Shown: positions 45,780 through 54,979, counted from the first letter of the stretch. The stretch: 64,000 nucleotides of DNA from an archaeon GW2011_AR5 (GCA_000806115.1 JWKQ01000002.1:116497-180496); one strand, 5' to 3'. The notes: generated by a model not told the origin, from the sequence alone. Numbers and translations are program-made.

Positions 45780-48502
45780 AGATTGCGCCTCAGTTCCTGT
45801 ATGAATTTTTCAAGGTTCTCGGCATCGCTGCAGACGCCCTGAGCGAGCGACTTGGTTCCGCCGCCTTTTCCTGAAAGCCTCTCACATGCCCGCTTCACTA
45901 TCTCGCCCGCGTCCTTTCCTGTGTTGGCGCCTGCAGAGGCGAAGACGTATATTTTTTCTTTTATGCCGAACAAAACGAGCGTCCTGTCTGGAGTTGAAAG
46001 TGATTTTGATATTGCCTGCAGCTGGCCGATGTCGGCGCCGTCAATTTTGTCAACAAGGACGCCATCGGCGAAATTCCTTTCCAAGTCGTGAGTTTTCATC
46101 TCGGCTTTTTTTCCTCTCTGGACTTCGTATTCTTTCTTCATCTTTTTCCATTTTTCGAAAAGGGTTTGCGCAGCCTCAAGAGTCTTTTCCCCCTTGACAG
46201 AAAGTACGTCTTCAATTTCATTGAGAATTAATCTCTGCTCATTCTCATAACGTTCCGCAGCTTCGCCGGAAGCGAATGTTATTCGCGAGATGTTGTCCTG
46301 TATTCTCTCGGAAGAGATTATAACAATCTTTCCGGCTTCTGAAGTGTTGTCAAGGTGCGTTCCTCCGCACGCTTCTGTGTCGATGCCGTTTATATTTACG
46401 ATTCTCAGCTCCTTTCCGGGGACGGCGCCGCCCTGATAAATGCCAACGCCGTAAAGCCTCTCGGCCTCGCTTCTTTTCAGGAACTTCTTCTCGACGCTTA
46501 CGGATTTCTTAACTATGTCGTTGGAAGTTCTTTCTATTTTGTCAAGCTCGTCATCGGTGACGGACGCATAGTGGGTTATGTCAAGGTGCGCCTTGTCGAC
46601 GTCCTTGAAAGCGCTCGCCTGGTTTACATGATTGCCTAAAACACAGCGTGCAGCCTCGTTGACTATGTGCGTCGCTGTATGGTGCTTCGCAAGCTGGATT
46701 CTGCGCTCGATGTCGATTTCAACCTTTACCTGCTGGCCTTCCCTGAACGACGGAGGATGCTTCATTTTGTGTACAATGAGCGGGCCGTTCTTGAACACGT
46801 CGATGAATTCTTCGTTGTTGATGTTTCCCGTGTCATGGAGCTGGCCGCCTGACGTCGGATAAGCAACGGTTTCATCCAGTACTACATAGTTATCCTTTAT
46901 TCCAAGAACTTTCGCCATGTTTGTTTTTTTCCTGTAGTCGTCAAAATACAATGCTTTCGTTGGCGGGAGTTGCCCGAAGTCCAGTTCCACTTCTTTTTTA
47001 GTTGCATGTTTCTGCTCTTTTTTCTCGTGCTTCTCCGCAACCAGCGCGTAGAAATTATCTGGAATTTTTATTTCCTTGCCGAGTTTCTGTGCCTCGTGCG
47101 CTACAAGTTCGGGCGGTATGCCCTGAGAATCGTAAAGCATCACAAGATCCGAAGAGCTCACGTCCTTTGTTATTATTTTTTCAACAATTTGCCGAGATTT
47201 TTCGCGGGTTTTCATGTATTTTTCCCTTTCAATGTCAAAAATTTTCCCTACATTTTTGAGATTCTCGGAGAGTTCCGGGTATTGCGGCTTCAGATACTTG
47301 GCATGAAGTTCGAAAAGTTTGTGGACATCAACGTCCCATGAATACCTGTCGATGAATCCGAGCATCCTGCGCAGTATGATTCTAAGGTTGTATGAATCCC
47401 CGACATTCGAAGGAAGCGCCCCGTCGTTGAACATGATGAGAAGCGCGCGGCTGTGCTCTGCAACCGAATAAATTCCGGCAAGCGGAAGAATATTTTTCTT
47501 GAGCTCCCCTGGATCATAGCCTGTTTTCTCGGCAACTTTTTTCCAGGCGTCGTCAACATTGTCTATTTCGTCTATGTTGAGCAAGCCGCCGTAAGGAACG
47601 TATCTTGCTGCCAGATCCTTGTCAAACTGCAGCCCGGTTTCACCGAGAAGATGTTTTATCACTGTGGGAAAAGCGGCATCATATGCGGTGTTGACGCCCT
47701 GGGAGAACCACGCATTGCGTTCCTGCCCCATTCCCATGTCAAGAACCTTTATGTCAAGTCCCTTTATTCCCGGATCCATGACGCCGTTTCCGGCAGTCTG
47801 TTCATACATCATGTAAACCTGGTTTCCAAGTTCGCACCCTCTCGAAAAATATTCCATGCAAGGCCCTAGGTTTCCGCCGCCGGCCCAGGCGTCTTCGTGA
47901 AAAACTATTTCCTCGTTCGGAAGCCCGAGACCTTTCTTCAGCCAGCTGTGGATATGCCCGAATACAAGGTTCTGGTCCCATTCATGCGGCGGGACAAACA
48001 TGTGCTGTCCTATCATGCAGAACACGGTGTTGTGGCTCCCGGTTATGCCGACGTTGTCTATGTCAACAGTGCGGAAGCAAAGCTGCGGAATCACAAGTCG
48101 TTTTGCCGGCGGCTCCACCTCGCCGCTTATCACGTAAGGCTGGAATGCTGCTATGGATGCGTTCGTGTATTCCATAGTCGGATTCCATCGCGCCACGATG
48201 GGATACCTCCTTATCGGGGCGTATCCGAATTTCTTGAACATCGCAGAGAATTTCTTCCACACTTCAATGTAATCCAGTGCACGCTTGGCAGGAGTGTTGC
48301 CTATGAAAGAGAAAGGTACTGTGCCGCAGGCGGGGTCTCCGCAGACGTTGCGCTCTGTCGCCGCCCAGAAAGGCCTTCCGCAGTGGCTGCATATTCCACG
48401 GGTAAAACCTTCTTTCTTCAGGTATTCAGTAGCGTAGTATTTTTCAGGATTCTTGTAAAATTCGCTGATATATTTTTTCTTCGCTTCCTTGTCTGTGAGC
48501 AT
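45776..48502 (-). CDS. alaS: Alanyl-tRNA synthetase (archaeal type)
   Basis: A 908-residue AlaRS. The archaeal N-terminal extension (MLTDKEAKKKYISEFYKNPE ... RGICSHCGRPFWAATERNVC with its zinc-like cysteines) precedes the class II aminoacylation core (RYPIVARWNPTMEYTNASIA; HEDAWAGGGNLGPCMEYFSRG). The editing domain shows HHTATHIVNEA (HxxxH) and CGGTHLDNTSEAG. A C-terminal coiled coil and C-Ala domain end the protein, with GGGTKSLAQG near its end. Length is normal. It is preceded by a B3/B4 domain gene and followed by a coupled 41-residue ORF. Confidence 0.96.
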   Translation of the reverse strand: MLTDKEAKKKYISEFYKNPEKYYATEYLKKEGFTRGICSHCGRPFWAATERNVCGDPACGTVPFSFIGNTPAKRALDYIEVWKKFSAMFKKFGYAPIRRYPIVARWNPTMEYTNASIAAFQPYVISGEVEPPAKRLVIPQLCFRTVDIDNVGITGSHNTVFCMIGQHMFVPPHEWDQNLVFGHIHSWLKKGLGLPNEEIVFHEDAWAGGGNLGPCMEYFSRGCELGNQVYMMYEQTAGNGVMDPGIKGLDIKVLDMGMGQERNAWFSQGVNTAYDAAFPTVIKHLLGETGLQFDKDLAARYVPYGGLLNIDEIDNVDDAWKKVAEKTGYDPGELKKNILPLAGIYSVAEHSRALLIMFNDGALPSNVGDSYNLRIILRRMLGFIDRYSWDVDVHKLFELHAKYLKPQYPELSENLKNVGKIFDIEREKYMKTREKSRQIVEKIITKDVSSSDLVMLYDSQGIPPELVAHEAQKLGKEIKIPDNFYALVAEKHEKKEQKHATKKEVELDFGQLPPTKALYFDDYRKKTNMAKVLGIKDNYVVLDETVAYPTSGGQLHDTGNINNEEFIDVFKNGPLIVHKMKHPPSFREGQQVKVEIDIERRIQLAKHHTATHIVNEAARCVLGNHVNQASAFKDVDKAHLDITHYASVTDDELDKIERTSNDIVKKSVSVEKKFLKRSEAERLYGVGIYQGGAVPGKELRIVNINGIDTEACGGTHLDNTSEAGKIVIISSERIQDNISRITFASGEAAERYENEQRLILNEIEDVLSVKGEKTLEAAQTLFEKWKKMKKEYEVQRGKKAEMKTHDLERNFADGVLVDKIDGADIGQLQAISKSLSTPDRTLVLFGIKEKIYVFASAGANTGKDAGEIVKRACERLSGKGGGTKSLAQGVCSDAENLEKFIQELRRNL

Positions 48503-48503
48503 A

Positions 48504-49196
48504 TTACCACTTTACGATAGGATTATTCTTATTGATTAAAAACGCCTTTGTCTGCGCATTGCAGAATTTTCTTATCATAACCGAGAGCTCTTCAATAGCT
48601 TCGTCAACTTTTGTATCAAAACCCTCCGCTACTATTATTGCGTTGCGTGTTGATTCGGTAAGCTTTGTGATGCCGGATTCCCTCCAGTTCCACCGCCTGC
48701 ATAGCACATTGCCGCCTTCGTCGCAATATATCACTTCACCTTTGTAAGGATTATCCTCTTTGCCGCCGCCCAGCGGAATGAAACGCTCTGTGCCTTCTGA
48801 GAATTTCAGGAAAAGATTGCCGTGTGTCTTGTCTAAATCTTCCCCGCCCACCGGAATTGCATGTTTCAGTGAGGCATAATTATAGATGTCGACAAGCTTG
48901 TTGATATGCCTGACGCCGCGCCCGTTCAGCACGCTCCTGATCAGAGCCTCGACAGACGAGCGGAAGTCCCGCGGCTTCGAGCCGAAATTGCTGTAAACAG
49001 CTCTCCAAACTGCGACCGATGGATGCTCTGCCAGCTTCTCTATCTCGAACCTGTTCTCTGTTTCAAGCTGTGTGGATTCCAGCATCCCTTTGATTGAATT
49101 GTCGCTTCCGCTGTTGTCCATGCCTGTCGCAACGACTATGCCGATTCGCGTGTCTGGAAATTTCTCAAAAATTTCTTCAGAAACTGTAAGTTGCAT
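48504..49196 (-). CDS. B3/B4 tRNA-binding domain protein
   Basis: A 230-residue stand-alone B3/B4 domain, the fold that edits Tyr-tRNA in PheRS beta. Signatures: SVAVWRAVYSNFGSKPRDFR, SSVEALIRSVLNGRGVRHIN, VDIYNYASLKHAIPVGGEDL and LCRRWNWRESGITKLTESTR. Free-standing members are proposed trans-editing or deacylase proteins acting on mischarged tRNA. The gene starts the alaS operon (1-base gap to alaS), which fits a role in translation quality control. Its start is 29 bases from the BIME-like pair at 49.25 kb. Confidence 0.88.
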   Translation of the reverse strand: MQLTVSEEIFEKFPDTRIGIVVATGMDNSGSDNSIKGMLESTQLETENRFEIEKLAEHPSVAVWRAVYSNFGSKPRDFRSSVEALIRSVLNGRGVRHINKLVDIYNYASLKHAIPVGGEDLDKTHGNLFLKFSEGTERFIPLGGGKEDNPYKGEVIYCDEGGNVLCRRWNWRESGITKLTESTRNAIIVAEGFDTKVDEAIEELSVMIRKFCNAQTKAFLINKNNPIVKW

Positions 49197-49224
49197 ACCT
49201 AGCTATATTTAGAAAGAGGAGATT

Positions 49225-49313
49225 AAAGCGTTCCAAGAAAGAGGCAATCTTGATTTCTTGGACGCTTTACATGAAGCAAGTCATAAAAATATCCCAAAAA
49301 CTACTTGCTTCAT
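49225..49313. repeat. BIME-like pair of palindromes, reverse orientation of the 36.9-kb copy
   Basis: AAAGCGTTCCAAGAAA (49225-49240) pairs with 49254-49268 with one bulged base. Its plus-strand loop GCAATCTTGATT is a short version of the family core. ATGAAGCAAGT (49271-49281) pairs with 49303-49313, and on the minus strand its loop reads TTTTTGGGATATTTTTAT. Both arm types match the 36.9-kb element with order inverted. On the minus strand it follows L12 and precedes the B3/B4 gene. Confidence 0.85.
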
Positions 49314-49336
49314 AGTAAAAGGAAAACAAAAAATCT

Positions 49337-49636
49337 CTAACCGAATAGGGACGCGAGTCCGCCTGCGGCTTCCTCAGCCTTCTTCTCCTGCTCTTCTTCG
49401 CTTGGCCCTTCTTTCTTCTCAGCAACGGTTGCGACAACAGGTGCAGCTGCAACAGCAGTTGGCATCGCTGCCTTGCTTATTACGTCTGCTATGTCCACGC
49501 CTTCCAGCGCGGCAACCAGTGCCTTCACCTTGGCTTCGTCAGGCTGTTCTACAGAGGAGACAACTTTCTTGACATTTTCCTCGTTTACAGCTTGACCTGC
49601 GCTGTGAAGAAGCAAGGCCGAATATACGTAATTCAT
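49337..49636 (-). CDS. rpl12: Ribosomal protein L12 (P1/L12ae)
   Basis: A 99-residue archaeal stalk protein. The N-terminal dimerisation helices ([40 protein letters not shown]) precede an Ala-rich hinge and the charged tail ending GGLASLFG, the binding site for translation factors. It is the last gene of the L11-L1-L10-L12 block, 29 bases after L10. Confidence 0.94.
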   Translation of the reverse strand: MNYVYSALLLHSAGQAVNEENVKKVVSSVEQPDEAKVKALVAALEGVDIADVISKAAMPTAVAAAPVVATVAEKKEGPSEEEQEKKAEEAAGGLASLFG

Positions 49637-49665
49637 TTTTTATTCCTCCTAAATTATTTTTAATA

Positions 49666-50499
49666 TCATTGCACTTTGTTTTCCAGAGACTTCGCGGCAC
49701 GCTGAGCCTTCTTCAGAATGTCCTCAATAAATTCTTTTTCCACTATGTCTCTCTCGACTGCGAGAGCCTTTGTTTCGATGAATGCCTTCTGGAGCATCAA
49801 AGGTATTGTAAGTTTCGTCGGGTATCCGATGTTCACCGAGAGATTCACGCCATACGTAACACATTTTGCGACCTCGTTCATGTAGTCCTCGACGCTGACA
49901 TCCAGGACTTCTTTTCCGTATATGGTTCCGTCTTCCCACACATATGCAAGATCAAGTCCTATTTCCATCGGTTCTATTTTGAGCAGCGCAAGCACATCAG
50001 CAAGATCCTGCGCTATCTTTTCACCTGCTTTGCACACAACCTTGTCCGCCATAACGGCAATTTTTCCGCCCTGTACAGAAGTTTTGAGACCTACCTTCTG
50101 GAGCGTTGATATTGACGGTCCCGGCGGCAGGTTGGTTGAACCCTTTGGAATTGTAATGTCCTTTGCAGCAATGTCACCGGGCTTTGCAGCCGCAGGAGTC
50201 CTGTTTTCTTTTATCAGTCTGAACAGTCTGAAAGGATTTTCATTGGTGAGCAGCAGTGCCGGCTCCCCTGCAAGTTTTTCCTGTAGGGAATTAATGTTGC
50301 TCTTTTTTGAACCGTTCAGAGCCTTGGTTATCAGACCCTTTTTTCCTGACTTTATCACTGTCGTACCTCTCATGCTTTCCCGCATCTGCTGCAGCGCACG
50401 CGCGGGCATCTTGTGCATATTCAGCACGCCTATTACGGAGTACTCATTTATCATTCCTGTGAGCTGTTCGACGTATTTGGGCTTGTCTTCTTTCTTCAT
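49666..50499 (-). CDS. rpl10: Ribosomal protein L10 (P0), short archaeal form
   Basis: A 277-residue P0. The RNA-binding domain is MKKEDKPKYVEQLTGMINEY ... MRESMRGTTVIKSGKKGLIT. The archaeal insertion domain contains PPGPSISTLQKVGLKTSVQG. C-terminal helices bind L12 dimers. It is shorter than most archaeal P0 (about 330) because it lacks the long acidic C-terminal tail; the chain ends LKKAQRAAKSLENKVQ. The ATG overlaps the L1 stop by one base (TAATG). Confidence 0.94.
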   Translation of the reverse strand: MKKEDKPKYVEQLTGMINEYSVIGVLNMHKMPARALQQMRESMRGTTVIKSGKKGLITKALNGSKKSNINSLQEKLAGEPALLLTNENPFRLFRLIKENRTPAAAKPGDIAAKDITIPKGSTNLPPGPSISTLQKVGLKTSVQGGKIAVMADKVVCKAGEKIAQDLADVLALLKIEPMEIGLDLAYVWEDGTIYGKEVLDVSVEDYMNEVAKCVTYGVNLSVNIGYPTKLTIPLMLQKAFIETKALAVERDIVEKEFIEDILKKAQRAAKSLENKVQ

Positions 50500-51128
50500 T
50501 ATAATACACCTATCCTTACAGGCTTGCCCATCGTGGTCTTGATGTAAGCGTTCTTTATCTGGGCTTTTCCGGGCAGGGATTTCTTTATTTCCTCGAGTAC
50601 TTTCTCAGTATTTTCCTTTATCTGCACATCCTGCATATCTTCGGAGCCGATTGCTATCTGTATGGTCGGCGAGTCCCGCAGATTGATGCGCACGGACTGC
50701 TTGGTTTCATCCACGATGGATTTGGGGTCTTTTCCCGGGGGAAGCAGTCTCGGCATCTTGCCCTTCGGTCCAAGGTAACGTCCCAGTATCCTACCCACCA
50801 GCGGCATGAGCGGCGCTTCGCAGACAAAAAAGTCATGCTTCTTGGTGAACTGCTTTGCAGCCGACTTGTTCTTCGAGAAATCTTCTATTTCATTCTTTCC
50901 GACGCCGCCTGATATCGTGTCCGAGATTATGCAGACGCTGACATCCTTGCCGCGTCCGTGCGGGAGTATTATATCCTTCGAGAACTTATTTTCAGGTTTT
51001 TTCAGATCAATATTTCTGATATTGACTATCAGGTCAAAAGTTTGTGAGAATTTTCGCTTCTCACCTTCCCTTGCTTTGACTATAGCATCATCGAGCTTTA
51101 TTCCTGTAACTTCTTTTCTCATTGCCAT
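50499..51128 (-). CDS. rpl1: Ribosomal protein L1
   Basis: A 209-residue L1 with the family signature in its second half: PLMPLVGRILGRYLGPKGKMPRLLPPG. It forms the L1 stalk near the E site and in archaea can repress its own mRNA. A strong AGGAGGG lies 5 bases before the ATG. The 123-base leader contains CGTC-GCAA-GACG (51202-51213 on the genome), a tetraloop hairpin that may be part of a control element. Confidence 0.95.
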   Translation of the reverse strand: MAMRKEVTGIKLDDAIVKAREGEKRKFSQTFDLIVNIRNIDLKKPENKFSKDIILPHGRGKDVSVCIISDTISGGVGKNEIEDFSKNKSAAKQFTKKHDFFVCEAPLMPLVGRILGRYLGPKGKMPRLLPPGKDPKSIVDETKQSVRINLRDSPTIQIAIGSEDMQDVQIKENTEKVLEEIKKSLPGKAQIKNAYIKTTMGKPVRIGVL

Positions 51129-51251
51129 TGAAACCCTCCTGCTGCCGAATTAGCACCGATGTAAGGCGAAAGCGCTCGTTAGTCGGTTCTTGGCTTCAGT
51201 ACGTCTTGCGACGCGGGTTAGCTTATTTTCTGGATAAAGTATTAAAAGGCT
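51129..51251 (-). promoter_or_regulatory. Structured leader of the rpl1 gene
   Basis: The minus-strand leader contains CGTC-GCAA-GACG (51213-51202) and a CCGA...TCGG stem enclosing GCG/CGC, then AGGAGGG. Archaeal L1 is known to bind its own mRNA; whether this leader holds the site is inference. Confidence 0.4.
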
Positions 51252-51707
51252 TCAGAAGCTCTCTTCCTCTTCCCTTTGTATGTCCTGTATTCTCTCGTCG
51301 AGCGAGCCTACGGCCGAAGCCATGCTTTGCTTTGATTCCTTCAGCTTGTCTTCCAGTTCTCCCAGGCGCCTTGAGAGCTCTGTAAATGTATTGGTAAGCT
51401 CCGATTCAACGAAATGCCGCACGTCTGCTACGCGATTGTCAACGAAAACCACCTGCTTTCCAAGGTCCTCCTTGAAATTGTCCGTCTTCCTTGAAACTTC
51501 CTCTATCTTGGCGAGTATCTCGTTGAGCTTGTCGTTTTTTTCCTCTCTGAGAGCTCTTATAGAATTCTCCAGTCCGGCTTTCTGCACAGCTATCATGACT
51601 ATCAGGAGAACAATTACAACAGTGAGCGCCACCATGCTGAAAAATTCTATTGCTATAACCGCAAGTGCAAGAACATAGAGCGCCACAAGTATGCCGTCAT
51701 ATTTCAT
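51252..51707 (-). CDS. Membrane-anchored coiled-coil protein inside the ribosomal block
   Basis: A 151-residue protein. Two hydrophobic segments at the N-terminus (ILVALYVLALAVIAIEFF and MVALTVVIVLLIVMIAVQKA) are followed by a long coiled coil (residues about 45-145, for example LNEILAKIEEVSRKTDNFKE and FTELSRRLGELEDKLKESKQ). It lies between L11 and L1 on the same strand, a place where archaea normally have no extra gene. No family is recognised. It could tether something to the membrane. Confidence 0.7.
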   Translation of the reverse strand: MKYDGILVALYVLALAVIAIEFFSMVALTVVIVLLIVMIAVQKAGLENSIRALREEKNDKLNEILAKIEEVSRKTDNFKEDLGKQVVFVDNRVADVRHFVESELTNTFTELSRRLGELEDKLKESKQSMASAVGSLDERIQDIQREEEESF

Positions 51708-51780
51708 TTTACTAGAGGGTTTTGAAACTTTTTAAAATCGGGACAAAAATTCCCAAGAACACGTTTGAATTACGGAAGAA

Positions 51781-52257
51781 TCACTCTATCTTTATCGTGC
51801 CGTCTGATATCTCTTTTATGACGTCCTTCGGGCTTTTCTCGTCGACAAGCACGCCTCCGCTCTGGCATGTGCCGAGGACCTGCTTCACCTTTGATGCCAG
51901 ATTGCCGCGTATGGAATCCTTGCTTTTTGCTATCTTTATCACAGCTTCAAGCGTTATGCTTCCCGGGCTTTTCCTTATCTTGTCTTCTCCGACAGTTGCA
52001 AGCTTTTCCTTCTTCATTTCCTTCTTGATCATCGAGGTGACCGGCGGCGTTCCAACGCTTACCGTGAATTTTTTTGTTTCCGTATCAACGACTATCTTTA
52101 CAGGAACTTCCATGCCGGCAAACAGGGCAGTCTTGTCGTTTATCTCCTTGACTACCTGGACTACATTGATCCCCAGGGGCGACAATGAAGGCCCGAGCGG
52201 GGGAGCCGGCGTTGCCTTTCCGCCGCTCACAAGTGCTTCGACAGTTTCTTTCGGCAT
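51781..52257 (-). CDS. rpl11: Ribosomal protein L11
   Basis: A 158-residue L11. The N-terminal domain begins MPKETVEALVSGGKATPAPP with LGPSLSPLGINVVQVVKEIN, and the C-terminal RNA-binding domain contains PGSITLEAVIKIAKSKDSIR and VKQVLGTCQSGGVLVD. It forms part of the GTPase-associated centre. The start is 2 bases after the NusG stop, so the two are translationally linked. Confidence 0.96.
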   Translation of the reverse strand: MPKETVEALVSGGKATPAPPLGPSLSPLGINVVQVVKEINDKTALFAGMEVPVKIVVDTETKKFTVSVGTPPVTSMIKKEMKKEKLATVGEDKIRKSPGSITLEAVIKIAKSKDSIRGNLASKVKQVLGTCQSGGVLVDEKSPKDVIKEISDGTIKIE

Positions 52258-52259
52258 AA

Positions 52260-52700
52260 TTATTCCTTCTTTTTCTCATACATTCTGACTGAATTCACTG
52301 AAATCGTCACGGGTATCGGTATTGCAGCCTCAAGGAACTCAACAGTGATTTCCGCCTTGGTTTCATCAACGCGCGAGATTTTCGCCCTCTCACCCTTGAA
52401 CGGCGATCCGATTATCTCCACAACGTCGCCTACGTTGAACTTTACTTCGCTCTTTTCAGCTATCAAAAAGCGCTCAAGCTGCGCCATAGGCACATCCTTG
52501 TTTATGAATCCGCGGACATGCGGCACGTTTTTCACGGCGGTTTCTATTTCCTCCTCTCCGCCTTCTATGAAAATATATCCGCGCAGTTCTTCGGGATGGA
52601 ACAATGACTGTATGGGTATGTTCTCGTTCTGGATTTTGGTGGTTAGCGAGTCTATTACCACGTTCTCCCTGCCGGTTGTCGTCCTTATCGTTGCTATCAT
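52260..52700 (-). CDS. spt5: Transcription elongation factor NusG/Spt5
   Basis: A 146-residue Spt5/NusG with the NGN domain (MIATIRTTTGRENVVIDSLT ... HPEELRGYIFIEGGEEEIE, about 1-85) and a KOW domain (FNVGDVVEIIGSPFKGERAK ISRVDETKAE, about 90-130). It binds the RNA polymerase clamp as a processivity factor and can couple to ribosomes. It sits in the conserved order secE-nusG-L11. The stop is followed 2 bases later by L11. Confidence 0.96.
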   Translation of the reverse strand: MIATIRTTTGRENVVIDSLTTKIQNENIPIQSLFHPEELRGYIFIEGGEEEIETAVKNVPHVRGFINKDVPMAQLERFLIAEKSEVKFNVGDVVEIIGSPFKGERAKISRVDETKAEITVEFLEAAIPIPVTISVNSVRMYEKKKE

Positions 52701-52871
52701 TCAGAGGCCGCCTATGAGCTGTACTGCTATGAATATTACGAACCCTATTAAACCTATCAGAACGAAGCCCAGGCCGGTAATTTTCACGGTCTGCCGGTAT
52801 TCACTCTTGTCAGGTTTTGAAGCTACAAGAAGAATACGGCGCATACGTTCGACTAGAGAGCGCAATCCCAT
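52701..52871 (-). CDS. secE: Preprotein translocase subunit SecE
   Basis: A 56-residue single-span SecE (Sec61 gamma type), too short for many ORF callers. It begins MGLRSLVERMRRILLVASKP, continues with the amphipathic helix and DKSEYRQTVKITGLGF, then the membrane helix VLIGLIGFVIFIAVQLIGGL. The TGA stop is immediately followed by the nusG ATG. Position between ftsZ and nusG is standard in archaea. Confidence 0.93.
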   Translation of the reverse strand: MGLRSLVERMRRILLVASKPDKSEYRQTVKITGLGFVLIGLIGFVIFIAVQLIGGL

Positions 52872-52910
52872 AGGATCTTATTTATAGCAAAAGGTTTAAA
52901 AAATAGCAAA

Positions 52911-53993
52911 TCAGCGTTCGATGAAGTCAATCCCGAACAGTTTCTCTACTTCCTTCTTCTTTTCCTTGGCGTAAACCTTCTGCGGGCTGAACAGTATTGG
53001 CGAATTCACGCCCGTCACGACTAACATGGTTCTGATTGAGTCTCCGAGTTCCTTCAGTATCTGCGCCCCCCATATTATTTTCGCGTCGGGGTTGAGCTTC
53101 GTTGCAACTGTTTCAACTATCTTCTGGCAGTCGCGTATTGTTATGTCGACGCCTCCGGACACGTTTATCAGCGCGCCTGTGGCCCCTTCTATGTCTATGT
53201 CAAGCAAAGGGTTGTTCAGCGCACGTTCTACGGCTTCTATGGCCCTGTTCTCGCCGTCGCTGTCACCCATGCCTATCATTGCCAGTCCGCCGTTTGTCAT
53301 CACAGCCCTTATGTCGGCAAAGTCAAGGTTGACAAGGCCGGGCCTTGTAACAAGTTCTGAAATTCCCTTTACGGCGTTAACAAGAATCTCGTCCGCCACC
53401 TTGAATGCCGTCGGCAGCGATACGTCCGGAACGATTTCAAGGAGCTTGTCGTTTGGTATAACTATCAGCGTGTCCACGGATTTCTGAAGCTTTTCCAGGC
53501 CCTCGCGCGCATTTTTCATCCTTTGCTTGCCTTCCATCGTGAACGGAAGCGTGCAGATTCCCACGGTCAGCGCCCCGGATTTCTTCGCGATGTCGGCGGC
53601 GACAGGCAGCGAGCCGGTCCCGGTTCCTCCGCCAAGCCCGCATGTGACAAAAATCATGTCGCACCCTTCAATTACCTTCTTTATCTCATTGCGGCTCTCC
53701 TTTGCCGATTCTTCACCCACCTTCGGGTCGGCTCCGGCTCCAAGCCCGCCTGTAATTTCCTTTCCAATCAGTATCTTGATGTCGGCATCCGTGTAAAGCA
53801 GGTCCTGCGCGTCAGTGTTTATCGCAATGGTTTCGGCGCCTACAACGCCGACCTGCATAAGTCTGGAAATAGTGTTGCCGCCTGCCCCGCCGGCCCCGAG
53901 TATCTTAATCTCGGCTTTCTTTGATTCAAGTATCTTTCTCAGCTCTTCGTCAGCCGGCGTCGTTCCGATGTCCTTCTGTCCTAGTATGCCCAT
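52911..53993 (-). CDS. ftsZ: Cell division GTPase FtsZ
   Basis: A 360-residue FtsZ. Motifs: [18 protein letters not shown], the tubulin signature [17 protein letters not shown] (about residue 120), and T7 loop [20 protein letters not shown], which supplies catalytic Asp to the neighbouring subunit. A short C-terminal tail ends [10 protein letters not shown]. It forms the division ring. It starts the minus-strand operon ftsZ-secE-nusG-L11. Confidence 0.97.
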   Translation of the reverse strand: MGILGQKDIGTTPADEELRKILESKKAEIKILGAGGAGGNTISRLMQVGVVGAETIAINTDAQDLLYTDADIKILIGKEITGGLGAGADPKVGEESAKESRNEIKKVIEGCDMIFVTCGLGGGTGTGSLPVAADIAKKSGALTVGICTLPFTMEGKQRMKNAREGLEKLQKSVDTLIVIPNDKLLEIVPDVSLPTAFKVADEILVNAVKGISELVTRPGLVNLDFADIRAVMTNGGLAMIGMGDSDGENRAIEAVERALNNPLLDIDIEGATGALINVSGGVDITIRDCQKIVETVATKLNPDAKIIWGAQILKELGDSIRTMLVVTGVNSPILFSPQKVYAKEKKKEVEKLFGIDFIER

Positions 53994-54071
53994 TTTTTCA
54001 CCTTTGATTATTATCAGCGCAAGTCATATTTATAGTTTTGAAACGGTTTGCTTGTAATTCTTTGGCATCAC

Positions 54072-54157
54072 ATGATAGTAGTAGTAATAATAGTATGAAA
54101 ATACGCGGCAGAAAACGTGTAGTAAATTCTATAAATAGTAATAGTAATAATAGTAAT
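54072..54157. repeat. Two trinucleotide-rich tracts (TAG/TAA repeats)
   Basis: GATAGTAGTAGTAATAATAG (from 54072) and AATAGTAATAGTAATAATAG (from about 54133) are short microsatellite-like tracts with a period of three, separated by 40 bases. They lie in the leader region between ftsZ and the small zinc-ribbon gene. Length variation here could affect either promoter. Confidence 0.6.
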
Positions 54158-54170
54158 GAAGGTGGTTTGA

Positions 54171-54284
54171 TTGCTGAAAACTAAATGCAAATTCTGCGGA
54201 TACAACTGGACGCCACGCAAATCAAATCCGGTGAGCTGTCCGCGCTGCAAAAAAAGGTTTGATTATCCAAGAAGCGTAATCTAA
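54171..54284 (+). CDS. 37-residue rubredoxin-like zinc-ribbon protein
   Basis: The TTG start at 54171 is supported by AAGGTGG upstream; the next upstream codon frame closes with TGA. The product reads LKTKCKFCGYNWTPRKSNPV then SCPRCKKRFDYPRSVI, giving CxxC...CxxC with an aromatic CGYxW turn. This is the common archaeal mini zinc-ribbon. Its 3' end overlaps the convergent FKBP gene by 4 bases. Confidence 0.75.
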   Translation: MLKTKCKFCGYNWTPRKSNPVSCPRCKKRFDYPRSVI

Positions 54285-54979
54285 TGCGAATGTTCGTGGG
54301 CGCTGTGGTCATGCCCTTCATGCGAGTCCTTCTTGCCATAGCTCTCTATGAAATCGACGTTTTCTATGCCTTTGATATGTTCTATTATTAGTGAACTTAT
54401 CTTGTCCTTTATCTGTGCCGGCAGCCTTGCGTTCACGGAAAGCTTGCCGCCTTCTATTTTCGGCTCTATGTCGCGAACCCCGAAGAACTCGAATACGGCC
54501 TTTACCTGATCTTCCGGTTTTTCAATCTTTTCTTTGACCTCGAGCGTGTACTTCAGGATGTGCCCTGAAAGCGGGTTGTTGAAATCAACCATTACGCGTC
54601 CGCCGCCGACGCTCTGTATTCTGCCCTTCGTGCCGCCAAAGTCAACTATCAGTCCCTGCCTTGGCTCGACTTTCTGGTCACGGAAGAATTTGCGCGGCAC
54701 GGTGCGCACGAGTTTTGCATCGCGCTCTCCAAAGCCGTCTTCCGGTTTTATTTCAACATCTTTTCTTTCGCCCACATTAAGGGAAAGGAGCGTGTCATCC
54801 AAGCCTTTGATAAGGAACTTTGCGCCGACTATAACAGGAAGGTCGCCGTAAGCGATCCTGGAGTTGTATATGCCTTCCTTTTTTGCGGTCTCGACATCGG
54901 TTAAATCAAAGATTTCCCCGCTCTCCAGACGTCCGACATAAGATACCTTTACGAAATCTCCTTTTTGCATGTTTGTCAA
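54281..54979 (-). CDS. FKBP-type peptidyl-prolyl isomerase (SlyD-like) with His-rich tail
   Basis: A 232-residue archaeal FKBP. The FKBP domain (GDFVKVSYVGRLESGEIFDL ... NVGERKDVEIKPEDGFGERD) is interrupted by an insert-in-flap chaperone domain (VEPRQGLIVDFGGTKGRIQS) and followed by a C-terminal extra domain. The tail EGHDHSAHEHSH can bind Ni, Zn or Cu, as in SlyD. It catalyses proline isomerisation and acts as a chaperone. The gene stands alone, with a 4-base convergent overlap downstream. Confidence 0.93.
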   Translation of the reverse strand: MTNMQKGDFVKVSYVGRLESGEIFDLTDVETAKKEGIYNSRIAYGDLPVIVGAKFLIKGLDDTLLSLNVGERKDVEIKPEDGFGERDAKLVRTVPRKFFRDQKVEPRQGLIVDFGGTKGRIQSVGGGRVMVDFNNPLSGHILKYTLEVKEKIEKPEDQVKAVFEFFGVRDIEPKIEGGKLSVNARLPAQIKDKISSLIIEHIKGIENVDFIESYGKKDSHEGHDHSAHEHSH

